DNA of 64,000 nucleotides from Rhodoferax sp. BAB1 (GTDB taxonomy: Bacteria > Pseudomonadota > Gammaproteobacteria > Burkholderiales > Burkholderiaceae_C). Position numbers and translations under genes: made by a program. Of the stretch, positions 50,349-60,915 are shown in pieces. The stretch lies in the NCBI RefSeq assembly GCF_013334205.1, contig NZ_CP054424.1:3120001-3184000 (forward strand), written 5' to 3'. The number at the start of each line of letters is the position of its first letter. The first letter of the stretch is position 1. Below the pieces are notes generated by a model. That model was not told the DNA's origin. It did no database searches and was given only the letters and a program-made list of their open reading frames with translations.

Positions 50349-50828
50349 TCATTGGGTGTAGTCGGCGGCGAGGCCGACAAAAGCACCATCATTGGCCCGC
50401 ACGATGTCGTCCAGGCTTTCCTTGTTGGTCAGCTGCGTTTTCGATGCCCCGTCCCGGCCCGGGCTGTAGAGATCGAAATCGGAGTTCAGCGGATTGAGCT
50501 TGCGGTCCTTGCGCGCCTTGCCTTTGCCCTCGGCGCTGGCCAGTTCCTGGTAGACGTAGGGACGGCCCCAGGGATCACGCCGGTCGGCATTGCCGACCTC
50601 CGCCAGCGTGTCCGGGTAACTGCCGCTGTTGATGCGGAAGTCCTGGACCAGGGTCTGCAGGATCTTGATGTCCTGGATGGCCTGTGTCTGCTTGATGCGC
50701 TCCTGGTAGCTCTGGTACATGGGCAGGGCAATGGCCGCAAGCACTCCGACCATGGCCACCACGAGCAGCAGCTCGATGAGGGTCATTCCGGAGGATCGGC
50801 AAGGTGCCGGGACAGCAGGGGGGTACAT
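50349..50828 (-). CDS. GspG-like type II pseudopilin
   Basis: A 159-residue prepilin. After a short leader the cleavage/methylation motif is GMTLIELLLVVAMVGVLAA. The C-terminal part has the GspG-like pattern (DPWGRPYVYQEL, DFDLYSPGRDG), a region that binds calcium in the major pseudopilin family. Other secretion or minor pilin genes are absent around it. Instead it is the first gene of a two-gene operon with a GGDEF-EAL protein, an unusual pairing. The upstream region contains AT-rich sequence suitable for a promoter. Confidence 0.88.
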   Translation of the reverse strand: MYPPAVPAPCRSSGMTLIELLLVVAMVGVLAAIALPMYQSYQERIKQTQAIQDIKILQTLVQDFRINSGSYPDTLAEVGNADRRDPWGRPYVYQELASAEGKGKARKDRKLNPLNSDFDLYSPGRDGASKTQLTNKESLDDIVRANDGAFVGLAADYTQ

Positions 50829-50919
50829 GGTCAGGCCTGGATTGTAATTTTATGTAACAAGCACGGCTGCGCCAGCGGGTAAGCCCGTCCCCCACCCCCA
50901 GTGGCAGCTTACTTGTGAC

Positions 50920-51642
50920 TTATTCCACGTTTTGCTGCGCCACGACCCGGGGCAGTGCCGCACTGCGGGCCTGGAACACCCCCAGCCCCGGCAAGACCTC
51001 GCGCGCACCGGCCATGAAGTGGCGGATGGTCAGCCGGATCAGTTCGTCCAGATCGGCCTGCAGCGGCACGTCGAAGATCCAGCGGCGCTGGCCGAAGTAG
51101 AAGATGCGCGCGTTGATGCCCCAGACCAGTTCGATCTCCAGTTCGCTCAGCGGCAGCGCCTGCGGCCCCGGCAGGCCCAGCTCGGCACGCAGCTCGATGG
51201 CCACCGGCTCCAGCACACGGCTGCGCAGGAACTGCAGGTAGCGCTGGTTGATGGCCTCGCCCTTGAGGCCGGAGAACATGAACAGGCGCACCCAGTCCCA
51301 GGTCAGCGCGGTTTTCGCGTAGTCGGTGTACAGGCGCACCAGGCGCTCCTCCAGCGGCACACGCCGGTCGGCGAGGATGACTTCCCAGTAGGGATTCCAG
51401 CGCCCGACGTAGACCTCCTGGTAGACCCGCTCGATGAGGGCCGCCTTGCTGGGGAAGTACTTGAAGATCAGCGACTGTGTCACGCCCACGCGCCGCGCCA
51501 GCTCGCGCGTGTCGCCGTCGAAGCCGACCTCGGCGAAGAACTTCACCGCCGCCTCGACGATGGCCCGCTCGCGCGCTTCGCCGGCCGGCCGCCGCCGCGG
51601 CGGTGCCGTCGGCGGCGTTGGCAGGGTTTTGCGGCTTGTCAT
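50920..51642 (-). CDS. TetR/AcrR-family transcriptional regulator
   Basis: A 240-residue regulator. The helix-turn-helix is at about residues 25-70 (DTRELARRVGVTQSLIFKYF), and the rest is a helical ligand domain. It is divergent from a three-gene set for a flavin-dependent monooxygenase pathway (51696-54175) and is the likely repressor. The two start codons are only 54 bases apart, so its operator must overlap both promoters. Confidence 0.9.
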   Translation of the reverse strand: MTSRKTLPTPPTAPPRRRPAGEARERAIVEAAVKFFAEVGFDGDTRELARRVGVTQSLIFKYFPSKAALIERVYQEVYVGRWNPYWEVILADRRVPLEERLVRLYTDYAKTALTWDWVRLFMFSGLKGEAINQRYLQFLRSRVLEPVAIELRAELGLPGPQALPLSELEIELVWGINARIFYFGQRRWIFDVPLQADLDELIRLTIRHFMAGAREVLPGLGVFQARSAALPRVVAQQNVE

Positions 51643-51695
51643 GGCCGCGATCTTAATGATCTAATGCTCACCCTCGCAAGCTCTTCCTGCGCCCC

Positions 51696-52466
51696 ATGAC
51701 CCCAGCCCTCGCGCACAGCATCCACGGCCCGGAACACGCCCCCTGGCTGACCCTGAGCCACCCCATCGGGGTCGACCGGCGGATCTGGGATCCCCTGCTG
51801 CCCCTGCTGACCCCGCACTACCGCGTGCTGGCCGTCGACACGCGCGGACACGGCGGCTCGGCCGCCCCCGACGCCGCCTGCAGCATGGACGAACTGGCCG
51901 CCGACGTGCTGCAGCTCTGGCAGCAACTGGCCATCACGCAGAGCCACTTTCTCGGACTCTCGCTGGGCGGCTGCATCGGCACGGCCCTGGCCCTGTCGGC
52001 CCCGGAACGCCTGCGTTCCCTGGTCGTGGCCTGCTCACGGCTGGAGATGGATGCCGCCGCCACTGCCATGTGGCAGCAGCGCGCCACCCTGGTGGAGCAG
52101 CAGGGCATGGCACCGGTGCTCGCACCCACGCTGGAGCGCTGGTTCACCCCGGACTTCCTGTCCCGCCAGCCCGCCACGGTGGACTGGGTGGGCCAGTTGT
52201 TGCTGGCCTGCCCGCCGCGCGGTTTTGCGGCCTGCGCCCGTGCCCTGGCCGGACTGCATCTGCAAAAACAGCTCGCCGGCTTGCACGTCCCCACCCTCTT
52301 CCTGGCCGGTCAGGACGACAAGGCGGTTTCGGCAGACCAGGTCCAGACCTACGCCCGCCTGAGCCCGGGCGCCCGCTTCGAGGCCCTGGTCGGCCCGCAC
52401 ATCCTGCACCTCGAGAACCCGGAGGGCTTCAGCCGCAGTGCCCTCGATTTCCTGGGCCGGCACTGA
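51696..52466 (+). CDS. Alpha/beta hydrolase (3-oxoadipate enol-lactonase-like)
   Basis: A 256-residue hydrolase with the PcaD-like pattern: VDTRGHGGSAAP, nucleophile GLSLGGCIG, and a C-terminal His in VGPHILHLENPE. It probably opens a lactone or ester made by the monooxygenase encoded downstream. There are no other beta-ketoadipate genes nearby, so a true PcaD role is not assumed. The gene is 70 bases upstream of the flavin reductase. Confidence 0.85.
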   Translation: MTPALAHSIHGPEHAPWLTLSHPIGVDRRIWDPLLPLLTPHYRVLAVDTRGHGGSAAPDAACSMDELAADVLQLWQQLAITQSHFLGLSLGGCIGTALALSAPERLRSLVVACSRLEMDAAATAMWQQRATLVEQQGMAPVLAPTLERWFTPDFLSRQPATVDWVGQLLLACPPRGFAACARALAGLHLQKQLAGLHVPTLFLAGQDDKAVSADQVQTYARLSPGARFEALVGPHILHLENPEGFSRSALDFLGRH

Positions 52467-52501
52467 ACTCGCTGGGCGCCCTTTCTCGGGTTTACCCTGA
52501 T

Positions 52502-52515
52502 TTGATATTGATCAA
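52502..52515 (+). promoter_or_regulatory. Perfect FNR/Anr box before the flavin reductase
   Basis: TTGAT-ATTG-ATCAA matches the FNR consensus exactly. It ends 20 bases before the flavin reductase ATG. That is too close for class II activation, because the transcript would start inside the gene, so it is better placed to block a promoter when oxygen is low. Confidence 0.7.
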
Positions 52516-52535
52516 GTGATCACCAAAATCCGGGC

Positions 52536-53048
52536 ATGGCCTCCCCCCATGCCCCCCGCCCTCCCTCCGACCCGCTGGACCTGCGCCGCGCCTTCGGCCG
52601 CTTCGGCACCGGGGTGACCGTGGTCACCACGCGCACGCCCGACGGGTTACGCCTGGGCGTGACGGCCAATTCCTTCAACACGGTCTCGCTGGCCCCGCCC
52701 ATCGTGCTGTGGAGCCTGGCAGAACGTTCGCCCAGCCTGGCCGGTTTTCGTGCCGCCGGGCGCTTCGTGGTCAACGTGCTGGCACTGGACCAACTGGAAC
52801 TGGCGCAGCGCTTTGCGCGCCCGGCTGCCGACAAGTTTGCCGGCATCGACTGCCTGGCGGGCCTGCACGAGCAGCCGGTGCTGGGGGGCTGCGCCGCCAG
52901 CATCGAGTGCCGCATCGTCGGCGACCAGCACGTGGGCGACCACGTTCTCTTCCTGGGCGAGGTGGAGCGTTACGCCCACAGCGCCAGCACGCCGCTGCTG
53001 TTCTGCAATGGCCAGTTCCAGCAGGGCGTGGGGCTCAGGGCCTGTTGA
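52536..53048 (+). CDS. Flavin reductase family protein
   Basis: A 170-residue FMN-binding reductase of the two-component monooxygenase type (DLRRAFGRFGTGVTVVTTR, VTANSFNTVSLAPPIVLWSL). It would supply reduced flavin to the LLM-class monooxygenase encoded 32 bases downstream. A perfect FNR box precedes it. The short N-terminus fits the start at 52536. Confidence 0.9.
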   Translation: MASPHAPRPPSDPLDLRRAFGRFGTGVTVVTTRTPDGLRLGVTANSFNTVSLAPPIVLWSLAERSPSLAGFRAAGRFVVNVLALDQLELAQRFARPAADKFAGIDCLAGLHEQPVLGGCAASIECRIVGDQHVGDHVLFLGEVERYAHSASTPLLFCNGQFQQGVGLRAC

Positions 53049-53080
53049 CAAAGTCACCGATCCACATTGAGAGGAAAACC

Positions 53081-54175
53081 ATGAAACTCGGCATGTTCAT
53101 GATGCCCATCCACCCGCCGGGGCGCGACATCCGCGCAACGCTGCGCGAGGACCGCGAAGCCGTGCTGCTGGCCGACCGCCTGGGCTACAGCGAGGCCTAC
53201 GTGGGCGAGCACGTCACCGACGCGGCCGAGAACATCACCTCGTCCATGATCTTCCTGGCCAGCCTGGCGGCCGAGACGAAGCAGATCAAGCTCGGCACCG
53301 GCACCATCAACATCCCCAACAGCCATCCGGCAGCGGTGGCAGCGCAGGCGGCCATGCTGGACCACCTGCTGGACGGGCGCTTCATCATGGGCATCAGCCC
53401 GGGCGGCCTGATGTCGGATGCCGAGGTCTTCGGCAATTTCGGCGCCAACCGCAACGAGATGTTCGTCGAGGGCATCGATACGGTGCTGAAGATCTGGGCC
53501 TCCGAGCCGCCCTACGACATCGAGGGCAAGTACTGGAAGGTCTCGGTGGCCAAGACCATGATCCCCGAGATCGGTCAGGGTTTCATCATGAAACCGCTAC
53601 AGAAGCCCCACCCGCTGATCGTGGGCACCGCGGTGGCGCCGCACTCCCAGGGCGTGACCGAGATGGCCAAGCGCGGCTGGCAGCCGATCTCGGCCAACTT
53701 CCTGATGCCCGAGTGGGTGAAGTCGCACTGGCCCAAGTACGTCGAAGGCCGCGAGGCGGTGGGCGCCCAGGCCAGCCCGGCCGAATGGCGCGTGGCCAAG
53801 AGCATCTTCGTGGCCGACGACGCGGCCACCGCCCGGCGTTACGGGCACAGCGCCGACGGCCCCTACCACTTCTACTTCAAGCAGCTGATCCGCAAGCTGG
53901 TGGGTGCCGGCGGACGCGGCAACCTCTTCAAGACCGATCCCGACATGCCCAACGAGGCCATCACGCCCGAGTACGTGACGCAAAAGCTGGTGATCGCCGG
54001 CACGGTGGATACGGTGGTGGAACAGCTGCTGTCTTTCCGTGCGCAGGTGGGTGACTTCGGTACCTTGCTCTACGCCTGCCACGACTGGCTGGACCCGGCC
54101 CTGGGCCAGCGCTCCATGCAGCTCATGGCCGAAGAGGTGATGCCGCGCCTGAACGCGGCCATCGGCAAGACCTAG
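53081..54175 (+). CDS. LLM-class flavin-dependent monooxygenase
   Basis: A 364-residue bacterial luciferase-fold enzyme. Family blocks include MFMMPIHPPGRDI, EAYVGEHVTDAAENITSSMI and GTGTINIPNSHPAAVAAQAA. It probably uses reduced FMN from the neighbouring reductase and oxygen to oxidise a hydrophobic substrate, perhaps in a Baeyer-Villiger-like step, given the lactonase-like hydrolase in the same unit. The substrate is not known. The ATG at 53081 has GAGG upstream. It overlaps the convergent yggS gene by 4 bases. Confidence 0.9.
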   Translation: MKLGMFMMPIHPPGRDIRATLREDREAVLLADRLGYSEAYVGEHVTDAAENITSSMIFLASLAAETKQIKLGTGTINIPNSHPAAVAAQAAMLDHLLDGRFIMGISPGGLMSDAEVFGNFGANRNEMFVEGIDTVLKIWASEPPYDIEGKYWKVSVAKTMIPEIGQGFIMKPLQKPHPLIVGTAVAPHSQGVTEMAKRGWQPISANFLMPEWVKSHWPKYVEGREAVGAQASPAEWRVAKSIFVADDAATARRYGHSADGPYHFYFKQLIRKLVGAGGRGNLFKTDPDMPNEAITPEYVTQKLVIAGTVDTVVEQLLSFRAQVGDFGTLLYACHDWLDPALGQRSMQLMAEEVMPRLNAAIGKT

Positions 54176-54873
54176 GCTCTGGCGCGGCCGTAGTCACGAC
54201 CACCGAAGATGGCCGTGCCCACGCGCACCAGGGTACTGCCGGCGTGGATGGCGGCCTCCAGGTCGGCGCTCATGCCCATGGACAGGGTGTCCAGCGCCAG
54301 CCCGTCGGCACGCAGCTGCTCCAACATATCCTTGGCCCGCAGGAACACGGCCTTCATGGCCTCGAAGTCCGGCTGCGGATCGGGGATGCACATCAGGCCG
54401 CGCAGCTGCAGACGTGGCAGCGCCGCCACCGCATGGGCCAGGGCCGGCAGGTCCCCCGGCGCCACGCCAGACTTGCTCGTCCCGCCGTCCACATTGACCT
54501 GCAGGCAGATCTGCAGCGGGGGCAGGTGGACCGGGCGCTGTTCGCTGAGTCGCTGCGCGATCTTGAGGCGATCCACGGTCTGCGCCCAGGCGAAGTGCTC
54601 GGCCACCAGGCGCGTCTTGTTGCTCTGGATCGGACCGATGCAGTGCCACTGCAGGGGCAGGTCCCCCAGCACGGCCATCTTGTCCACGGCCTCCTGGATG
54701 TAGTTCTCGCCGAAGGCCGTCTGGCCGGCGGCATGGGCAGCGCGCACTGCCTCGGGGCCGAAGGTTTTTGAAACCGCCAGCAAGCCGACGCTGGCCGGGT
54801 CACGCCCGGCGGCATGACATGCGGCAGCGATGCGGGCATGAACGGCTTGGAGCTGGGCGGCAATCACGGTCAT
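54172..54873 (-). CDS. yggS: YggS-family PLP homeostasis protein
   Basis: A 233-residue PLP-binding TIM-barrel protein. The PLP lysine is in LLAVSKTFGPEAV; other family blocks are FGENYIQEAVDKM, LQWHCIGPIQSNKTR and LSMGMSADLEAAIHAG. It buffers pyridoxal phosphate in the cell. It is divergent from pilT, a very common arrangement in proteobacteria. Confidence 0.95.
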   Translation of the reverse strand: MTVIAAQLQAVHARIAAACHAAGRDPASVGLLAVSKTFGPEAVRAAHAAGQTAFGENYIQEAVDKMAVLGDLPLQWHCIGPIQSNKTRLVAEHFAWAQTVDRLKIAQRLSEQRPVHLPPLQICLQVNVDGGTSKSGVAPGDLPALAHAVAALPRLQLRGLMCIPDPQPDFEAMKAVFLRAKDMLEQLRADGLALDTLSMGMSADLEAAIHAGSTLVRVGTAIFGGRDYGRARA

Positions 54874-54926
54874 AATTGTCCGGCAAGCTTAGCAAAGTAC
54901 GCCTACACCGATCGATAGAGGGACAC

Positions 54927-55970
54927 GTGGACATTACCCAACTGCTGGCATTCAGCGTCAAGAACAAGGCCTCCGACCTGCACCTCTCCGCCGGCCTGCC
55001 GCCCATGATCCGCGTGCACGGCGACGTGCGCCGCATCAACGTCGAGGCCCTGGGGCACAAGGAAGTGCACGCCATGGTGTACGACATCATGAACGACACC
55101 CAGCGCAAGAATTACGAAGAATTCCTGGAAGTCGACTTCTCCTTTGAGATCGATGGCCTGGCGCGCTTCCGGGTCAATGCCTTCAACCACAACCGCGGCG
55201 CGGGCGCCGTGTTCCGGACCATCCCGAGCAAGATCCTGACCCTGGAGCAGCTCAACGCCCCCAAGATCTTCGGTGAACTGGCGCTCAGGCCGCGCGGCAT
55301 GGTGCTGGTGACCGGCCCCACGGGCTCGGGCAAGTCCACCACCCTGGCGGCCATGGTCAACTACCTCAACGAGACCGAGTTCGGCCACATCCTGACGGTG
55401 GAAGACCCGATCGAGTTCGTGCACGAATCCAAGAAGTGCCTGATCAACCAGCGTGAAGTCGGCCCGCACACCCTGAGTTTCGCCGCCGCCCTGAAATCGG
55501 CCCTGCGCGAAGACCCGGACGCCATCCTGGTGGGCGAAATGCGCGACCTGGAAACCATCCGCCTGGCCATGACCGCAGCCGAGACCGGTCACCTGGTATT
55601 CGGCACCCTGCACACCTCCAGCGCCGCCAAGACCATCGACCGCATCATCGACGTGTTCCCGGCCGAGGAAAAGGAAATGATCCGCGCCATGCTGTCCGAA
55701 TCGCTGCAGGCCGTGATCTCGCAGACCCTGTGCAAGACCAAGGACGGCAGCGGCCGGGTGGCGGCGCACGAGATCATGCTGGGCACGCCGGCCATCCGCA
55801 ACCTGATCCGCGAGGCCAAGGTGGCGCAGATGTATTCCAGCATCCAGACCGGCAACAGCGTGGGCATGCAGACGCTGGACCAGAACCTGACCGACTTGGT
55901 CAAGCGCAACATCATCAGCGCCGCGGAAGCCCGCGGCAAGGCCAAGATCCCCGAGAACTTCCCCGGCTGA
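54927..55970 (+). CDS. pilT: Type IV pilus retraction ATPase PilT
   Basis: A 347-residue hexameric ATPase that powers pilus retraction and twitching. Walker A is GPTGSGKSTT, the Asp box lies in TVEDPIEFVH, and the C-terminal AIRNLIRE motif is intact, as required for retraction. GTG at 54927 is the start: the resulting VDITQLLAFSVKNKASDLHL is the family N-terminus and length is then exactly typical. The open frame from 54876 would add residues not found in the family. pilU follows after 71 bases. Confidence 0.95.
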   Translation: MDITQLLAFSVKNKASDLHLSAGLPPMIRVHGDVRRINVEALGHKEVHAMVYDIMNDTQRKNYEEFLEVDFSFEIDGLARFRVNAFNHNRGAGAVFRTIPSKILTLEQLNAPKIFGELALRPRGMVLVTGPTGSGKSTTLAAMVNYLNETEFGHILTVEDPIEFVHESKKCLINQREVGPHTLSFAAALKSALREDPDAILVGEMRDLETIRLAMTAAETGHLVFGTLHTSSAAKTIDRIIDVFPAEEKEMIRAMLSESLQAVISQTLCKTKDGSGRVAAHEIMLGTPAIRNLIREAKVAQMYSSIQTGNSVGMQTLDQNLTDLVKRNIISAAEARGKAKIPENFPG

Positions 55971-56041
55971 AGCCGTGGGGGGTACGGACAACCCACGCGT
56001 CCCGCCGCTGAGGCGGGGCGCACCAGGAAGGAGGTGCTCTC

Positions 56042-57178
56042 ATGGAGCGCGACCAGGCAACCAAGTTCATCAACGACCTGCTGCGGCTGATGATCAGCCG
56101 CAACGGCAGCGATCTGTTCATCACCGCCGACTTCCCGCCCGCCATCAAGGTCGACGGCAAGGTGACCAAGGTGTCGCCCCAGCCCCTGAGCTCGGCCCAC
56201 ACCATGGCGCTGGCGCGTTCGATCATGAACGACAAGCAGATCGCCGAGTTCGAACGCACCAAGGAGTGCAACTTCGCGATCTCGCCACCCAATGTCGGGC
56301 GCTTCCGTGCCAACGCCTTCATCCAGCAGGGCAAGGTCGGCCTGGTGCTGCGCGTGATTCCCGCCACGCTGCCGACCATCGACACCCTGGGCGTGCCCCA
56401 GGTGCTCAAGGAAGTGACCATGGCCAAGCGCGGCCTGTGCATCATGGTGGGCGCCACCGGCTCGGGCAAGTCCACCACGCTGGCCGCCATGGTGGACTGG
56501 CGCAATGAGAACTCCCACGGCCACATCATCACCATCGAGGACCCGGTCGAGTTCGTGCACCCGCACAAGAACTGCGTGGTGACACAGCGCGAAGTGGGGC
56601 TGGACACCGACAGCTGGGAAATCGCCCTCAAGAACACGCTGCGCCAGGCGCCCGACGTGATCCTCATGGGTGAGATCCGCGACCGCGAGACCATGGAACA
56701 CGCCGTGGCCTTTGCCGAAACCGGCCACCTGTGCCTGGCCACCCTGCACGCCAACAGCGCCAACCAGGCACTGGACCGCATCATCAACTTCTTCCCCGAA
56801 GAACGTCGTCCGCAACTGCTGATGGACCTGTCGCTCAACCTGCGCGCCCTGGTGTCGCAGCGCCTCGTCCCCAAGCAGGACGGCAAGGGCCGCTCGGCGG
56901 CGGTGGAGGTCATGCTCAACTCGCCGCTGATTTCCGACCTGATCTTCAAGGGCGAGATCTCCGAGATCAAGGAGATCATGAAAAAGAGCCGCAACATGGG
57001 CATGCAGACCTTCGACCAGGCCCTGTTCGACCTGTACGAAGGCAACCAGATCACCTACGAGGACGCGCTGCGCAACGCCGACTCGGTCAACGACCTGCGC
57101 CTGCAGATCAAGCTCAACAGCCAGCGAGGCAAGACACAGGACTTGAGCGCCGGCACCGAAAACTTCGCCATCGTGTAA
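56042..57178 (+). CDS. pilU: PilT-like ATPase PilU
   Basis: A 378-residue PilT paralogue that acts with PilT to retract pili under load. Walker A is GATGSGKSTT, and the Asp box is in TIEDPVEFVHPHKNC. The C-terminal tail differs from PilT, as expected for PilU. AAGGAGGTG lies just upstream of the ATG at 56042. The gap to pilT contains a small hairpin (CCCGCC/GGCGGG at 56001-56017) that may tune expression between the two genes. Confidence 0.93.
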   Translation: MERDQATKFINDLLRLMISRNGSDLFITADFPPAIKVDGKVTKVSPQPLSSAHTMALARSIMNDKQIAEFERTKECNFAISPPNVGRFRANAFIQQGKVGLVLRVIPATLPTIDTLGVPQVLKEVTMAKRGLCIMVGATGSGKSTTLAAMVDWRNENSHGHIITIEDPVEFVHPHKNCVVTQREVGLDTDSWEIALKNTLRQAPDVILMGEIRDRETMEHAVAFAETGHLCLATLHANSANQALDRIINFFPEERRPQLLMDLSLNLRALVSQRLVPKQDGKGRSAAVEVMLNSPLISDLIFKGEISEIKEIMKKSRNMGMQTFDQALFDLYEGNQITYEDALRNADSVNDLRLQIKLNSQRGKTQDLSAGTENFAIV

Positions 57179-57181
57179 GGG

Positions 57182-57314
57182 CTACTGCGCGGGCTTGATG
57201 CTTCGTTGGGCGCTGCTCGAAATCCTCACGTACTCACAAGTACGTTCCGGTTTCTGCGCTGCGGCCGCCTCGCCTGAAGCCCGCTCGCCACGCCTGACGG
57301 GTTTCTTCAAGCGC
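57182..57314. repeat. Dispersed intergenic repeat, copy B
   Basis: It resembles 13818-13945, starting with the identical CTACTGCGCGG and sharing the core TCCTCACGTAC...AAGTACGTTCCGG. It lies directly behind the pilU stop codon and before the dehydrogenase gene at 57352. The CGTAC...GTACG inverted repeat is conserved, although the loop sequence differs. Confidence 0.7.
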
Positions 57315-57351
57315 GGCATTTCCCGCGGCGCTTTTGCTTCAGGAGCACAGC

Positions 57352-58257
57352 ATGGGCAGCATCAACCCCAAGACCTACGACCCCACCCCCGCGCGCAAGG
57401 TGGCCTTCCTCGGCCTGGGTGTCATGGGTTATCCCATGGCCGGGCATCTGGCACGTGCCGGGCACCAGGTCACGGTCTACAACCGCACGCCCGCCAAGGC
57501 ACAGGCCTGGGTGCAGGAGTTCGGCGGCAGCGCCGCCCCCACGCCACGTGAGGCTGCGGCCGCAGCGGACATCGTCTACGCCTGCGTAGGCAATGACGCA
57601 GACCTGCGCAGCGTGGTGCTGGGGCCGGACGGCGCTTTCGCCGGCATGAAGACCGGCGCGGTCTTTGCCGACCACACCACGGCCTCGGCCGAGGTGGCGC
57701 GCGAGCTGTATGCCGCCGCGCGTGAGCGCGGCCTGCACTTCGTCGACGCGCCAGTGTCCGGCGGCCAGGCCGGCGCCCAGAACGGCATGCTCACGGTCAT
57801 GTGTGGCGGTGACTTGGCCGCTTTCGATACGGCCCGGCCGGCTGCCATGGCCTACGCACGCGCCTTCACACGCATCGGCAACAGCGGGGCCGGCCAGCTG
57901 GCCAAGATGGTCAACCAGGTCTGCTGCATCGGCGTGATCCAGGGCCTGGCCGAGGCCGTGGCCTTCGGCCAGCAGGCCGGGCTGGACATGGCCCTGGTAC
58001 TGGACGTGATCGGCAAGGGCGCCGCGCAAAGCTGGCAGATGGACAACCGCGGCAAGACCATGGTGGCCGACCAGTTCGAGTTCGGCTTTGCCGTGGACTG
58101 GATGCGCAAGGACCTGGGGCTCGTGCTGGACGAGGCGCGCCGCAACGGCGCGCGCCTGCCGGTGACGGCCCTGGTGGACCAGTTCTACGGGGATGTGCAG
58201 GAGATGGGCGGAGGGCGCTGGGACACGTCCAGCCTGGTGCGACGCCTGCGCAAGTAA
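57352..58257 (+). CDS. 3-hydroxyisobutyrate dehydrogenase-family oxidoreductase
   Basis: A 301-residue NAD(P)-dependent dehydrogenase of the 3-hydroxyisobutyrate/tartronate semialdehyde reductase family. The dinucleotide motif is FLGLGVMGYPMAGHL; the substrate motif VDAPVSGGQAGAQNG and the catalytic Lys in AGQLAKMVNQ are present. The substrate may be a short 3-hydroxy acid or tartronate semialdehyde; the latter would tie in with glyoxylate metabolism. ATG at 57352 has AGGAG 8 bases upstream; a TTG at 57334 is rejected. Confidence 0.9.
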   Translation: MGSINPKTYDPTPARKVAFLGLGVMGYPMAGHLARAGHQVTVYNRTPAKAQAWVQEFGGSAAPTPREAAAAADIVYACVGNDADLRSVVLGPDGAFAGMKTGAVFADHTTASAEVARELYAAARERGLHFVDAPVSGGQAGAQNGMLTVMCGGDLAAFDTARPAAMAYARAFTRIGNSGAGQLAKMVNQVCCIGVIQGLAEAVAFGQQAGLDMALVLDVIGKGAAQSWQMDNRGKTMVADQFEFGFAVDWMRKDLGLVLDEARRNGARLPVTALVDQFYGDVQEMGGGRWDTSSLVRRLRK

Positions 58258-58259
58258 AC

Positions 58260-58283
58260 CCCCGGCCCTGGACGGACCGGGGC
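58260..58283. terminator. GC-rich hairpin between convergent genes
   Basis: CCCCGG and CCGGGG arms flank a short loop just after the dehydrogenase stop, facing the dolP stop. There is no T-run, so its role as an intrinsic terminator is uncertain. Confidence 0.35.
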
Positions 58284-58288
58284 CATCA

Positions 58289-60000
<1,712 letters not shown>

Positions 60001-60001
<1 letters not shown>

Positions 60002-60915
60002 TGAACGCTACTTACGCCTCCGCCCTGTCCGCCGCGCATGACGCGGCCGCTGCCCAGCATTATCCGCAGGGCGCGCTCTACGTGGTGGCCACCCCCATCG
60101 GCAACCTGGCCGACATCACCCTGCGGGCCCTGCACGTGCTGCAGCTGGTCGACGCCCTGGCCTGCGAGGACACGCGCCACACCCAGAGCCTGCTGCGGGC
60201 CTATGGCATTGAGCGCCCCTCGGCCGCCCTGCTGGCCCTGCACCAGCACAACGAGGCCGAGGCCGCGTTGCAGGTCATCACGCGCCTGCAGGCTGGCCAG
60301 CGCCTGGCCTATGTCAGCGACGCGGGCACGCCCGCCATCAGCGACCCGGGGGCGCGCCTGGTGGCCGCAGTACGCGCCGCCGGCCTGCCCATCGTGCCCC
60401 TGCCGGGCGCCAGCAGCATCACCGCCGCGCTCAGCGTGGCGGGGGTGGTCGACGAAGCCGGTGCTTTTGTCTTTGCCGGTTTCCTGCCCGCCAAGGCCGG
60501 CGAGCGCACGGCTGCCGTGCAGGCCCTGGCCAGCGAGCAGCGGGCCGTGGTGCTGCTGGAGGCGCCACACCGCATCGCTGTGCTGGCCAGCGCGCTTGCC
60601 GTGCTGGGCTCCCGTCCTCTCACCGTCGCGCGCGAGTTGACCAAGCAGTTCGAGCAGCTGGTCACCCTGCCGGCGGCGGAGCTGGAGGCCTGGCTGGCCG
60701 CCGACGAAAAGCGCGAACGCGGTGAATTCGTGCTGGTGCTGCACCCGCTGCAGGCGCAGCAGAACGAGGGCGGCCCTGACCTGCGCGTGCTTACCCTGCT
60801 GCTGGCCGAACTGCCGCTGAAGAGCGCGGTGCGCCTGGCGGCCGAGATCACGGGCACACCGCGCAACACGCTGTACGAGGCCGCGTTGCAGCTCAAGAAG
60901 GATGCCGACGCATGA
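60001..60915 (+). CDS. rsmI: 16S rRNA (cytidine(1402)-2'-O)-methyltransferase
   Basis: A 304-residue SAM-dependent methyltransferase of the tetrapyrrole-methylase fold that modifies C1402 of 16S rRNA. Signature parts are LYVVATPIGNLADITLRAL and YVSDAGTPAISDPGARLV. The start is TTG at 60001, preceded by GGGGA; no ATG or GTG gives the usual N-terminus. It overlaps the phosphatase gene by 4 bases and is divergent from yraN. Confidence 0.93.

Noticed and set aside
47585..50497. A 970-codon open frame antisense to the second GGDEF-EAL gene
   Set aside because: Same reason: composition typical of an antisense shadow, and the other strand encodes intact GGDEF and EAL motifs.
53038..53050. Ten bases identical to the end of the palindromic element (AGGGCCTGTT) at the flavin reductase stop
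   Set aside because: The match stops after ten bases and no inverted partner lies nearby, so it is probably chance or at most a remnant.
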